Source: JBBIGV01 sp037447335 (lineage in GTDB: Bacteria > Bacteroidota > Ignavibacteria > Ignavibacteriales > Ignavibacteriaceae). From it: a stretch of DNA of 64,000 nucleotides. Every line of letters starts with the position of its first letter. Position 1 is the first letter of the stretch. The notes below the pieces were generated by a model, which ran no database searches, was not told the DNA's origin, and saw nothing but the letters and a program-made list of their open reading frames with translations. The stretch spans positions 109,551 to 173,550 of the forward strand of contig JBBIGV010000001.1 in the NCBI GenBank assembly GCA_037447335.1, read 5' to 3'. Shown piece after piece: positions 17,955 through 27,832 of the stretch. The position numbers were made by a program, and so were the translations under genes.

Positions 17955-19112
17955 ATGAAAATATTTCTAGGACTCTTGATGATCAGCATGATGTCAGGTG
18001 CTTTTCAGAAAGTCACTTATGCGCAAGGTGAAGCTGCTGTTCCTTTCCTTTTGCTGGCACCTGATTCAAGAGCAGGTGGTATCGGGGAGTCCGGTACTGG
18101 TTTAGCTGACAATTCAGCAGCTATATTCTGGAACTCCGCCGGCATTGCATTTCTTACCGGCACCGAAATCAGTATTACCCATAGCAACTGGCTGCCTCAG
18201 TTCAATCTGGATCTCTTTTACGATTACCTTACCTTCAGACAATATGTCGAAGAGATCGACGGCAGCGTAACCGCCAGCATCACATACATGAATTTTGGTG
18301 AATTTGTAAGAACGGGTGAAAATGATCCAACACCGCTGGGTACTTTCAGATCTTTTGATGCCGCGCTAACTCTCGGTTATGCAACAAAAGTTCATCCAGA
18401 TTGGGGTCTCGGTTTCAACTTCCGGATTATCCATAGCAGGCTGTCCGATCAACCAACTGCTCAAGAGCAAGGAAGAGGTGTTGCCACTTCTGTTAGTTTT
18501 GACGTTGGTGCTATGTGGAGGCCCGAAACCCTTGTCCTTCCCTGGATCGATGAAGACATCGGCAACAGGTTCAGCATCGGAATGAATCTGAGTAATCTCG
18601 GACCAAAAATTTATTATATCGATCGTGCACAGGCTGATCCGATTCCTACCAACTTCAGGCTTGGTTTTGCCTATAGGATACTCGATGATGAATTCAACAA
18701 GCTTACTTACACTCTCGATTTCAGTAAACTATTGGTCAGCAAAGATAGTACAGGTTCGAAAGAATTTTATGAAGCTATTTTTGTTGCATGGGCTGATAAA
18801 CCTATAAGAGAAGAACTTCGTGACATTGTTACTTCTATGGGTCTTGAATACTGGTATGGTTTGCCCGGCGATTTTTTATTTGCTCTGAGAACCGGATTCT
18901 TTTATGAAGATCCCGATTACGGAAACAGGAAGTTCGTCACTTTTGGTGCAGGTATCAGGTATGATATTTATGGTTTTGATTTCAGCTACATAACAACTTC
19001 TGTATTCAAAGGCGGTGAAAATCATCCGCTCTCAGATACATTAAGATTTACAGTATTGATTGGCTGGGGCGCAGTTCCTGAAAGCACCAGAGGTTTTCCG
19101 AGAGGAATATAA
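17955..19112 (+). CDS. porV: Type IX secretion outer-membrane protein PorV
   Basis: 385 residues, a FadL-like 14-strand barrel with a signal peptide. The PorV signature is clear after the signal: 'AVPFLLLAPDSRAGGIGESG' followed by 'DNSAAIFWNSAGIAF'. PorV shuttles cargo from the Sov translocon to the PorU sortase. A strong ribosome site (GGAGG, 17942-17946) lies eight bases before the ATG, which suggests high expression. The next gene starts six bases after the stop. Confidence 0.9.
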   Translation: MKIFLGLLMISMMSGAFQKVTYAQGEAAVPFLLLAPDSRAGGIGESGTGLADNSAAIFWNSAGIAFLTGTEISITHSNWLPQFNLDLFYDYLTFRQYVEEIDGSVTASITYMNFGEFVRTGENDPTPLGTFRSFDAALTLGYATKVHPDWGLGFNFRIIHSRLSDQPTAQEQGRGVATSVSFDVGAMWRPETLVLPWIDEDIGNRFSIGMNLSNLGPKIYYIDRAQADPIPTNFRLGFAYRILDDEFNKLTYTLDFSKLLVSKDSTGSKEFYEAIFVAWADKPIREELRDIVTSMGLEYWYGLPGDFLFALRTGFFYEDPDYGNRKFVTFGAGIRYDIYGFDFSYITTSVFKGGENHPLSDTLRFTVLIGWGAVPESTRGFPRGI

Positions 19113-19118
19113 TTCCTT

Positions 19119-22100
19119 ATGATTAAATATTTCCTCATTCCGGTTTTTGCGGTATTTTTTTTGGGCAGTATTACTGCCCAAAATTTTATCAATTCTGAAG
19201 TCACGCCGATTCAGTCGGTCGTTAATATTAATCCGTTCCCAGAAAATCATCCCATTGGCAGTATTTTAAATGACACTCTCAGAATTCTTGCTGTAATGGT
19301 CAGCTTTCAGGAAGATAAAGATCAGGCTACGGTTGGTAACGGTAAATTTGAATCGATTTATTCGCAGAACTACGGCAACAATATTATTGATCCGCTGCCT
19401 CACGACCGTGCGTATTTTGAAGCTCACCTTGAGTTTGTGAAAAACTATTTTGCTAAAGTATCAAACGGAAAACAAAACATTCATTACCATGTTCTTCCTG
19501 ATACTTTTTCTGTTTCAAAAACAATGAGGAACTATTCTCCTGAACCCGGCTCTGATGATTTTACCCCGATTGGTTTATTTGCTGAAGAAGTCTGGGGTTT
19601 AGCCGACCAGCTTTATCCCGGTTTCGACTTTTCTTCTTATGATATATTCCTGATTTTTCATGCCGGAGTAGGAAGGGATGTGATTTTGCCGGGCAGTCTT
19701 GGAAATGAACGCGACCTTCCCTCTGTGTACATGAGCCAGAGAGCATTCAGGTCTGTTTTCGGAGAAACATTCGATGGCTTCCCTGTTTCAGGCGGCACAT
19801 TCAAAATTACAAACAGCATTATAATGCCTCAAACACAAAACAGGGAGGTTTCTTCTTTTGGCGGAACATTCCTTTTTCAGATTACAATTAATGGATTACT
19901 CGCCGCAAGTATTGCAAGTCATCTTGGGCTTCCGGATTTGTTCAACACAGAAACCGGACTAAGTGCAATCGGAAGATTCGGTTTGATGGATGGTCAGGCT
20001 ATCTTTGCTTATAATGGTGTGTTCCCCCCCGAACCATCTGCCTGGGAAAAAATTTTTTTGGGTTGGGAAGAGCCGGTTACTATCAACCCGGGTACTTATG
20101 ATATAAATCTTGTTACAAAATTAGCCGCGGGTGCGCAGGACTCGGTAATACTGAAAATACCAATTAGTTCTAAAGAATACTTCCTGGTAGAGAACAGGAT
20201 AAGAGATGCAAATGCTGATGGTGCAATCGTAACTTATATTTTAAGCGGCGATACACTAACCAAAACATTTCCGAAAGATACAACAGGCTTTTTAAGTTAT
20301 TCGGTTGACTCTCTGCGTGGAGTAATAATTAATATAGATGAGTTAGATTGGGCGCTGCCGGGCAATGGTATTGTGATTTGGCATATTGATGAGAATGTGA
20401 TTGATGCTAATTTAGCAACCAACACTATTAACAACGATAAATTTAATCGCGGTGTTGTTGTTAAAGAAGCAGACGGCATTCAGGATATTGGCGAAAGATT
20501 CAGAACAATTTTCGGAGACTTCATAGTAGGTGAAGGAACTGAACTGGATTTCTGGTACGCTTCCAACCCATCCGAATTGTATAAAAACAGGTTTTCAAAA
20601 GATACGAGACCAAGCAGCAACTCCAATTCCGGAGCAAATAGTTTAATCACCATTTCTGATTTTTCGGAAATTGATAATAGGATGTCATTTAAAGTAGCTT
20701 ATGGTGATTCTGTTATCATCCCGATTTTTTCAAATCAGTTACAGATTGATCCTACGGGAGATAAATCACTTACAGCATTGAGTCATATAAATGGTAACAG
20801 CTTTGGTCTTATATCGAATAAGAATTTATACCGGCTTGATAGTAAAGGAGTGTTATCTGAAACAATCCTGAATTTTTCTGATTTCAAACCTGCATCGTTT
20901 TATTGGAATAATACTGAATATTTTGCCGGCGCGCGCCTTAATAATATTAACATTTATTTAACAGACGGTATTGTGACCTACTCTGATGGAATAACACTTC
21001 CACAAGGCATAACTGCACCTCCGGTTGTTAGGCTTACTCCAACCGAGCAGCGTCAGGTTTTAGCAGGAACTGAAAAAGGTAAAATTTATATTATTTCACC
21101 AGGGTCATTACCGGCAAACGCTCCCGAACTAATTGATTCAATTTCGGTTGACCCCACGCTTGCAGTGATCAAAATTGCATCTTCCGGTTTTTATACTGCC
21201 TTTATTACTGATGCCAGAACGGAAACAGATCCGTTAGAATTAACAGCATTGTATTTTGATAATGAAGGAAATCAATTCAGCTTTAAGGATGAGAGACCGG
21301 TTGGTTTAATTGTGACTAGAAATATTAAAAGTGAAAACATTTCGCTCATACTGACAAATCAAAACAATATCTATATTATTTCCGACAGCAAACTTGTTAA
21401 TAAAATTGAATTGAACTCCACTTCTCTCGTAAGCAGTTTCATCGTATCTGACTTAAAGTCAGATGGAGAAAATTATTTAATAATTGCCCATGGTGATAAA
21501 ATCGATGCATTTAACTTAAGCGGCGGAAGGGCAGATAACTTTCCATTTACTGATCCGCTCGGCAAAAACTTTTCTCAGGCTTTTGTCTCTGCTGACTTTG
21601 AAGGTGATTTCAAAGCCGAAATCATTGCCTCAACAGAAGACGGAAGAATTTTTGCAATTGATGGAGGAAGCGGTAAAATAGTTAATGGATTTCCGCTCAC
21701 AGTTGGCTCTTCTCTCACTACAGTTTCTGCTTTATTTGAATTGAATAAGAAGGCTTCTCTTGCAGTATTGAACTCACAAAATAATTTCACTGCCTGGCAT
21801 ATCGGACTGACAGAGGGAAAATTCATCTGGAGTGAAGAGAATGGAAATTCTTATTCAAACTCTTACGTTGAAAAGGCAACAGGCTTCAGTTTTATTTCTG
21901 AGTTTTTTCCGAAGAGCAGAGTATATAATTATCCCAATCCGGTTTACGATTCACATACAACTATCCGTTATTATGTAAGTGAAGATTCACAAATAAGTAT
22001 AAAAATATTTGATCTTGCCGGTGATCTTGTTGCAGAGTTGAATAGCAGCGCACAAGGCGGATTCGATAATGAAACCGTGTGGAATGTTAGCAATGTACAA

Positions 22101-22187
22101 AGTGGTGTTTATCTTGCCAGAATTGAAGCTGCCGGTTCGGGTGGAAAAACTGAAAGTAATGTTATAAAGATCGCTGTTGTTAAATAA
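19119..22187 (+). CDS. M6-like secreted protein with inactive protease site and T9SS sorting domain
   Basis: 1022 residues: signal peptide ending in SITAQ, an M6/immune-inhibitor-A-like region (about 40-450), a propeller-like region (about 540-900), and a type A sorting domain (NYPNPVYDSHTTIRYYV to the end). M6 enzymes need HExxHxxGLPD. Here residues 263-273 read ASIASHLGLPD, so both metal-binding His residues and the catalytic Glu are gone while the flanking GLPDLF remains. It is therefore probably a non-catalytic surface protein. It follows porV by six bases and would be exported by the system those genes encode. Confidence 0.8.
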   Translation: MIKYFLIPVFAVFFLGSITAQNFINSEVTPIQSVVNINPFPENHPIGSILNDTLRILAVMVSFQEDKDQATVGNGKFESIYSQNYGNNIIDPLPHDRAYFEAHLEFVKNYFAKVSNGKQNIHYHVLPDTFSVSKTMRNYSPEPGSDDFTPIGLFAEEVWGLADQLYPGFDFSSYDIFLIFHAGVGRDVILPGSLGNERDLPSVYMSQRAFRSVFGETFDGFPVSGGTFKITNSIIMPQTQNREVSSFGGTFLFQITINGLLAASIASHLGLPDLFNTETGLSAIGRFGLMDGQAIFAYNGVFPPEPSAWEKIFLGWEEPVTINPGTYDINLVTKLAAGAQDSVILKIPISSKEYFLVENRIRDANADGAIVTYILSGDTLTKTFPKDTTGFLSYSVDSLRGVIINIDELDWALPGNGIVIWHIDENVIDANLATNTINNDKFNRGVVVKEADGIQDIGERFRTIFGDFIVGEGTELDFWYASNPSELYKNRFSKDTRPSSNSNSGANSLITISDFSEIDNRMSFKVAYGDSVIIPIFSNQLQIDPTGDKSLTALSHINGNSFGLISNKNLYRLDSKGVLSETILNFSDFKPASFYWNNTEYFAGARLNNINIYLTDGIVTYSDGITLPQGITAPPVVRLTPTEQRQVLAGTEKGKIYIISPGSLPANAPELIDSISVDPTLAVIKIASSGFYTAFITDARTETDPLELTALYFDNEGNQFSFKDERPVGLIVTRNIKSENISLILTNQNNIYIISDSKLVNKIELNSTSLVSSFIVSDLKSDGENYLIIAHGDKIDAFNLSGGRADNFPFTDPLGKNFSQAFVSADFEGDFKAEIIASTEDGRIFAIDGGSGKIVNGFPLTVGSSLTTVSALFELNKKASLAVLNSQNNFTAWHIGLTEGKFIWSEENGNSYSNSYVEKATGFSFISEFFPKSRVYNYPNPVYDSHTTIRYYVSEDSQISIKIFDLAGDLVAELNSSAQGGFDNETVWNVSNVQSGVYLARIEAAGSGGKTESNVIKIAVVK

Positions 22188-22194
22188 AGTAAAG

Positions 22195-22217
22195 TCCCCT
22201 TAATCAACTTAAGGGGG
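22195..22217. terminator. Hairpin after the porUV/M6-like operon
   Basis: CCCCTTAA (22196-22203) pairs with TTAAGGGG (22209-22216) around a five-base loop, eight bases after the stop. There is no good T-run on the plus strand, so it is a weak terminator or an mRNA-stabilising hairpin. Confidence 0.4.
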
Positions 22218-22328
22218 AAATTCAGAATAAAACTACGATTGATGTGGTTTCGATTAATAATTTCTTTTTGTTAAGTAAACTGTTTCATAATTCCATTTTT
22301 TAAAAGTAACTCTCAAACTGATCTCAAG

Positions 22329-25300
22329 ATGAAATATATCCCGATATTGTTCTTATTTCTTACTGCCAGTGTAATGGCTCAATTTACAGAGTTTCATCCC
22401 GAACTGGACTGGTACACAATAAAAGTTGAAGATGGAAAAATTTTCGTCCACTATCACCACGGCGCTGAAAGAACTGCCCGCGTTGTTGCAAAAATTGCTG
22501 AAGAGATATGGTATCCAATCTGTTCACTTTACGAATATGAACCCGAAAATGTTCATTACGTTATTAAGGATATTGATGACTACTCAAACGGAGCCACTTT
22601 TTTCTTCGATAATAAAATTGAAATTTGGACAAGTGCGCTTGACTTTGATTTGCGAGGGACACATAACTGGCTTCGCAATGTAATATCGCATGAGTTTACG
22701 CATCTTGTTCAGATACAGGCTTCATTAAAATCATCGCGTCGTATTCCTGCTTTGTTCCTTCAGGTTTTAAATTATGAAGATGAAAGGCGACCTGATATCC
22801 TTTACGGCTTTCCGAATATTGTTGTCTCGTACCCATTAGCTACTATTAATATTCCGGCATGGTTTGCTGAAGGTACTGCACAGTATATGCGTACCGAGTT
22901 TGATTATGATAACTGGGATGCCCAACGTGATATGATCCTTCGCTCTTATGCACTCGATGGTAATATGTTAACCTGGAATCAAATGGGTGTGTTTGGTAAA
23001 ACGAGCCTTGGAAATGAATCAGTTTATAATTCAGGATTTGCGCTAACGCGTTACCTCGCACAGCAATACGGAGAAGATGTTTTGAGGAAGGTTAGCAATG
23101 CTCTTGGTAAAATCGGCAATTTCACGATTGATGCTGCTTTCAAGGATGTGCTTGGTAAATCCGGTCAGGAAATTTATAACGAGTGGCAGGAGTATATTAC
23201 AAAAGATTACCGTAAAAGAAGTGAAAGGGTTTTAAATAATCTTACAACCGGAGAAATTATTGCTGAAAAGGGATTCGGAAATTTCTATCCCGTTTATTCA
23301 GATGATGGTTCAAAGTTCATTTACATTTCAAATAAATCATCGGATTATTTCAGTCCGTCAACTATTTTTCTTTATGACCTGGCTGCCGGTAAAGAAGAGG
23401 CAATTGTTACAGGCGTACGGTCAACAATAAGCTGGGTTGCAGACGCAAATAAAATTGTGTATTCAAAACTTGGTGACGATAATAAGCACTGGTATAATGT
23501 TCATGATCTTTACATCTATGATCTTGACTCAAAAAAGGAGAAAAGACTATCGCATAACCTTCGTGCAAATCAGCCGTCAGTTTCAAACGACGGTAAGAAG
23601 ATTGTATTTCTTTTTCAGAAGGACGGGACTACCAATCTCGGCATAGTTGATATAGACGGCAGTAACTTTAAACAGCTTACTTTTTACAGTAATGGCGAGC
23701 AGGTTTATAATCCAAAATTTTCTCCAGATAATTCTTACATAATATTCGATCACTCATATCATAATAAAAGAATAATCTCGGCAATAAATACTGATGGAAG
23801 TAACAACCGGGTAATTGTTGATAATGACCGTGACGCAAGAAATCCTTCATTCGATAAGAACGGTAATTTAGTTTATGCTTCAGATGAAACCGGAATATTT
23901 AACATCTACTATCTGAATCTCTCAACCGGTAGAAAAAAGCAGCTAACAAACGTAATTGGCGGCGCATTCATGCCTTCAATTGCTGATAATGGCGATATGC
24001 TTTATTCAGGTTATACATCAACAGGTTTTAAGATTTTTAAGATAACTGCGGCACAGCAAAATGATGTTAAAAATGATCATAGTTATGTGTGGTTGAACAA
24101 TCCTCCGCTGGAGCAATCTAACCCGAAAGGAGATATGGGGTCGTTCAATGTGAACCGTTTAAAGAATTTTAATGATGCTGAAATTCCGGAGTTCCAAGAA
24201 GAAAAATATTCCGGCGCATTTTCAAAGCTTACATTCTTTCCGTTTATACGTTATGACAATTATAACCCGGCAAATAAATTTTCTGAAAAGCTGAAACCCG
24301 GTCTTTATGTTACCTCAAGCGATATGCTTAACAGGTATGCATTCTTTGCCGGCGGTTCTATCAATACAAAACTTGAGCGCGATCTTTTCCTGATCTTCGA
24401 TTATAAAAATAAGCTGCCTCTGTTATTTGATCTGGGGCTGAAGCCCGAAATATCACTCGAACTCTACAACATAAGCAGAAATGCTGATGTGGATATATTA
24501 TTCGGAGCCGATACAGTAGGCGGGCAGGTAAACTATGATCTGATAATTCCCACAGATGTTACCTACAATTTATTTGAGGTTGATTTTGTTGCCCGGCACA
24601 GAATTTTTAGCCGTCACCAAAATCTCGAGTTCAGATTTATTTTCAGCCGGTATACTGCAACTCTGGGCAGTTTCTTCATCCCAAACCTTGGATTGTATCC
24701 GACTACAGATGATACTTATCTTATTGGAAGAAACTTTCAGCTTAAGTACACTTTTGAAGGAATAAAACCCGACAGGGATATGGTTATAAATCCAATCGGG
24801 ATGACAATAGATTTTACTTACAATTATGAGTCGAATAAATTTAATGAAGACGGCGAATATGAAGTTGTTGATGGATTCCTGAAACCAAGTTACAAGGTCT
24901 TTAATTTTCACCGAGTTGAGTTAAACTCTAAAATACATTTACCATTATGGGAACGTCACACTCTTACTGCACAGTTGAGAGGTGGAAGTATTCTTGGTCC
25001 GAAAGTTCCCGACTTTTTTGATTTCTATCTTGGTGGATTAATCGGTATGAAGGCATATCCGTTTTATGCAATCAGCGGAAATGAAATTGCATGGTTAAAC
25101 CTTACATATCGTTTCCCTCTGTTCAGGAATATTGATGCAAAGATGGGACATTTATACCTTGATAAAATATTTTTCTCGGTTTACGGCGATATCGGGAATG
25201 CGTGGACAGGAAAAATTCCTGAACTGAAAGAATTTAAGAAGGGCGCTGGTGCTGAAGTCAGAATTCATTTGAATTCTTATTACCTGTTCCCCACAAGTGT

Positions 25301-25418
25301 ATTTTTTAATGCTTCTTACGGTTTTAATAAAGTAGAACGCGTGGTTCGTAATGAAGTAATAAGGTACGGAAATGAATGGCGTTTCTACGGCGGTATATTA
25401 TTTGGATTTGATTTTTAA
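22329..25418 (+). CDS. Gluzincin peptidase / TolB-like propeller / outer-membrane barrel protein
   Basis: 1029 residues in three parts. After the signal peptide, residues 25-270 are a peptidase-MA-type gluzincin with His121-Glu122-Phe-Thr-His125 and the third ligand Glu181 in PAWFAEGTAQYM. Residues about 310-570 carry TolB/PD40 propeller blades (SDDGSKFIYISNKS, VSNDGKKIVFLFQ, FSPDNSYIIFD). Residues about 620-1029 are a barrel ending FGFDF. Its last part (GGLIGMKAYPFY, then VYGDIGNAWTG) resembles the Omp85/BamA end region. I infer a surface or periplasmic protease anchored in its own barrel. It stands alone between the type IX block and the next gene. Confidence 0.75.
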   Translation: MKYIPILFLFLTASVMAQFTEFHPELDWYTIKVEDGKIFVHYHHGAERTARVVAKIAEEIWYPICSLYEYEPENVHYVIKDIDDYSNGATFFFDNKIEIWTSALDFDLRGTHNWLRNVISHEFTHLVQIQASLKSSRRIPALFLQVLNYEDERRPDILYGFPNIVVSYPLATINIPAWFAEGTAQYMRTEFDYDNWDAQRDMILRSYALDGNMLTWNQMGVFGKTSLGNESVYNSGFALTRYLAQQYGEDVLRKVSNALGKIGNFTIDAAFKDVLGKSGQEIYNEWQEYITKDYRKRSERVLNNLTTGEIIAEKGFGNFYPVYSDDGSKFIYISNKSSDYFSPSTIFLYDLAAGKEEAIVTGVRSTISWVADANKIVYSKLGDDNKHWYNVHDLYIYDLDSKKEKRLSHNLRANQPSVSNDGKKIVFLFQKDGTTNLGIVDIDGSNFKQLTFYSNGEQVYNPKFSPDNSYIIFDHSYHNKRIISAINTDGSNNRVIVDNDRDARNPSFDKNGNLVYASDETGIFNIYYLNLSTGRKKQLTNVIGGAFMPSIADNGDMLYSGYTSTGFKIFKITAAQQNDVKNDHSYVWLNNPPLEQSNPKGDMGSFNVNRLKNFNDAEIPEFQEEKYSGAFSKLTFFPFIRYDNYNPANKFSEKLKPGLYVTSSDMLNRYAFFAGGSINTKLERDLFLIFDYKNKLPLLFDLGLKPEISLELYNISRNADVDILFGADTVGGQVNYDLIIPTDVTYNLFEVDFVARHRIFSRHQNLEFRFIFSRYTATLGSFFIPNLGLYPTTDDTYLIGRNFQLKYTFEGIKPDRDMVINPIGMTIDFTYNYESNKFNEDGEYEVVDGFLKPSYKVFNFHRVELNSKIHLPLWERHTLTAQLRGGSILGPKVPDFFDFYLGGLIGMKAYPFYAISGNEIAWLNLTYRFPLFRNIDAKMGHLYLDKIFFSVYGDIGNAWTGKIPELKEFKKGAGAEVRIHLNSYYLFPTSVFFNASYGFNKVERVVRNEVIRYGNEWRFYGGILFGFDF

Positions 25419-25514
25419 TAAATCCTGAGATAACTACCCAGCTTTAAGAGAAGTTTTTAAGTATTGAAATTATTGTTACTATAGCTTAGTGTTTCAAGTG
25501 AATAAAATAATAAT

Positions 25515-26411
25515 ATGAGCTTTTCCATGAAAAACCTGATCATCTTTTTAGTTTTAGTTTCGGGGATGATAACAATATCACGTCCTCAATCTCCTGAAAA
25601 TATTGAAAACTTAAATTCCAATTTATTTTCCGGCAGCCTGTATTTTGATGCACAAATTGCTATGGACGAAATAAAATCATCCTCTTACGGGAACAGTCAA
25701 TCTAAATATCAACTTAACGAAAAAATTCCCGGGAAGAAATCACCTATACTTGCCGGGTTAATGTCGCTGATAATTCCCGGCTCAGGTGAATTTTATGCAC
25801 AAAGCTATTGGACAGCTGCTGCTTTCATTGCTATAGAAGCCGCCGCAATTATTGTTGGATTAACTTATGATAAAAAGGGTGATGATAAAACCGATGAGTT
25901 TGAAAGTTTTGCTGATAAAAACTGGAGCGTGGTTAAATACGCCGAATGGTTGATTGATGAACACCTCAACGGGCAGGACCCGGGTATAATCATTAGCAAT
26001 GATGAAAGTCTTCCTCCGTGGAAAAGAATAAACTGGAACGTATTAAATCAAAATGAAAAAGGCTCTCACAAATTACCGCCTCACGGCGACCAGCAGTATT
26101 ATGAGCTCATCGGAAAATACCATCAGTACACATCCGGGTGGAATGATTATCAGATGAGCACCAACATCGAGCTGCTTACTCCTAACTTTCTATATTATTC
26201 CGGCTTGCGCGGTAAAGCAAATGACTACTATAGTGTTGCCAGCACGGCAGTAATTGTTATTTACGTAAATCATTTTCTCAGTGCACTTGATGCAGTCTGG
26301 ACTGCGGCTCAATTCAACAGCAATCTCGAAATGAATGTAAGAATGGGTGTAATCAATCTCCACGACCGAACCGTTTATACTCCTACGCTGAATTTGCATT
26401 ACACGTTTTAA
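25515..26411 (+). CDS. Membrane-associated protein with DUF5683-like segment
   Basis: 298 residues. A signal peptide ends near SRPQS; a second ATG four codons in is equally plausible. A hydrophobic region of the form KKSPILAGLMSLIIPGSGEFYAQ then YWTAAAFIAIEAAAIIVGL is the common 'ilaGl..l.PG.GqfY' motif of DUF5683-type proteins. The rest is soluble with a late hydrophobic stretch. The function is unknown. It ends in a barrel-like strand (YTPTLNLHYTF), so an outer-membrane location is possible. Confidence 0.65.
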   Translation: MSFSMKNLIIFLVLVSGMITISRPQSPENIENLNSNLFSGSLYFDAQIAMDEIKSSSYGNSQSKYQLNEKIPGKKSPILAGLMSLIIPGSGEFYAQSYWTAAAFIAIEAAAIIVGLTYDKKGDDKTDEFESFADKNWSVVKYAEWLIDEHLNGQDPGIIISNDESLPPWKRINWNVLNQNEKGSHKLPPHGDQQYYELIGKYHQYTSGWNDYQMSTNIELLTPNFLYYSGLRGKANDYYSVASTAVIVIYVNHFLSALDAVWTAAQFNSNLEMNVRMGVINLHDRTVYTPTLNLHYTF

Positions 26412-26521
26412 GACATGCCGGATTTTGAATCTCTGGCATATTTGTATAAAACTTTGCATCCCCCGGCTCATTTCGGAAATCCTGCATATCTGCGTAAATT
26501 GTACTTCAAAAAAAATTTCAG

Positions 26522-27832
26522 ATGAGAACCCCCATTGTAGTTATAATCGGCAGACCCAACGTTGGCAAGTCAACCTTGTTTAATCGCCTTACCGGAAAAA
26601 AAGAAGCAATAGTTGATGATATTAGCGGCGTTACACGCGATCGTAATTACGGTGAGGTTGAATGGGCAGGTAAAAAATTCAGGTTGATTGATACCGGCGG
26701 GTACGTTCCCAATTCTCTGGACCTTTTTGAAACAGCCATAAGGGAGCAGGTTCTGATCGCTATTGAAGAAGCCGACTCGATAATTTTACTTGTTGATGCC
26801 CGCACCGGGGTAAACCCGATGGATGCCGATATTGCTCGTTTGTTAAGAACTTCCGGTAAAAAATATTTTTTAGTTGTTAATAAAGTTGATTCTGAAAAAT
26901 ATGAATCCGCTGCAGCAGAGTTCTATTCCCTTGGAGTTGATACTGTTTACGATATATCTGCTATCGCCGGAAGAAAAATAGGCGATCTTCTGGATGAGAT
27001 TACAAACGATTTTCCTCTGCAGCATGAACCAGGATCAGATGCGAGATTAAAAATCGCAGTAGTTGGAAGACCGAATGTTGGTAAATCATCCCTTACAAAT
27101 GCTCTGTTGGGCTACGACCGAAGCATCGTAACCGATATACCCGGCACTACCCGCGATAGTATTGATTCAATACTAAAATACTATGGCGAAGAAATTGTTT
27201 TAATTGATACTGCCGGTTTAAGAAAGAAAAAGCGAATAGAAGAAAGCATTGAATTTTATTCAGCTATCCGTACAATGCGTGCCATCGGAGAATGTGACGT
27301 TGCAGTGGTAATGATTGATGCAACACAGGGTATTGAAAACCAGGATCAAAAAATAATCGACGAAGCTGTACGATGGCGAAAAGGAATTGTGATCGCTGTT
27401 AACAAATGGGATCTTGTTGAAAAAGAGACCAACACTGCACGGGATGTGGAAAGGTTTATCAGAAGTAAAACCGGTGCGATTGATTATTTGCCGGTTTTAT
27501 TTATTTCTGCTCTTACGAAGCAGCGTATTTACAAGCTTGTTGATCTCTGTAAAAAAGTTAACGAAGAGCGTAAAAAGAAAATTCCAACTAATGAATTGAA
27601 TGAAATTTTGCTGGCAGAGATTGAAAAAACTCCTCCGCCTGCCACGCACACAGGCAGGGAAGTAAAGATCAAATATGTTACACAGGTTGGCGAGCATTAC
27701 CCTGTATTCCTTTTCTTCGCTAATTATCCCAAACAGGTCCCCGATCATTATAAAAGATTTCTGGAAAAGCAGATAAGAAATCATTTTGGATTTGAGGGAG
27801 TCTCAATGAAATTAAGCTTTAAGCAAAAATGA
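26522..27832 (+). CDS. der: Ribosome-assembly GTPase Der (EngA)
   Basis: 436 residues with two tandem G domains. Both P-loops are intact (IIGRPNVGKSTLFN near residue 9 and VVGRPNVGKSSLTN near residue 180), as are the two NKxD motifs (NKVD and NKWD) and DTGG/DTAG. The KH-like C-terminal domain ends in the usual basic tail. Der is needed for 50S subunit assembly. The last four bases (ATGA) overlap the start of the flavoprotein gene. Confidence 0.96.
   Translation: MRTPIVVIIGRPNVGKSTLFNRLTGKKEAIVDDISGVTRDRNYGEVEWAGKKFRLIDTGGYVPNSLDLFETAIREQVLIAIEEADSIILLVDARTGVNPMDADIARLLRTSGKKYFLVVNKVDSEKYESAAAEFYSLGVDTVYDISAIAGRKIGDLLDEITNDFPLQHEPGSDARLKIAVVGRPNVGKSSLTNALLGYDRSIVTDIPGTTRDSIDSILKYYGEEIVLIDTAGLRKKKRIEESIEFYSAIRTMRAIGECDVAVVMIDATQGIENQDQKIIDEAVRWRKGIVIAVNKWDLVEKETNTARDVERFIRSKTGAIDYLPVLFISALTKQRIYKLVDLCKKVNEERKKKIPTNELNEILLAEIEKTPPPATHTGREVKIKYVTQVGEHYPVFLFFANYPKQVPDHYKRFLEKQIRNHFGFEGVSMKLSFKQK

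Noticed and set aside
26412..26521. Short hairpin (TGCC...GGCA) before der
   Set aside because: The stem is only about four pairs with a long loop and no T-run; it is too weak to call.
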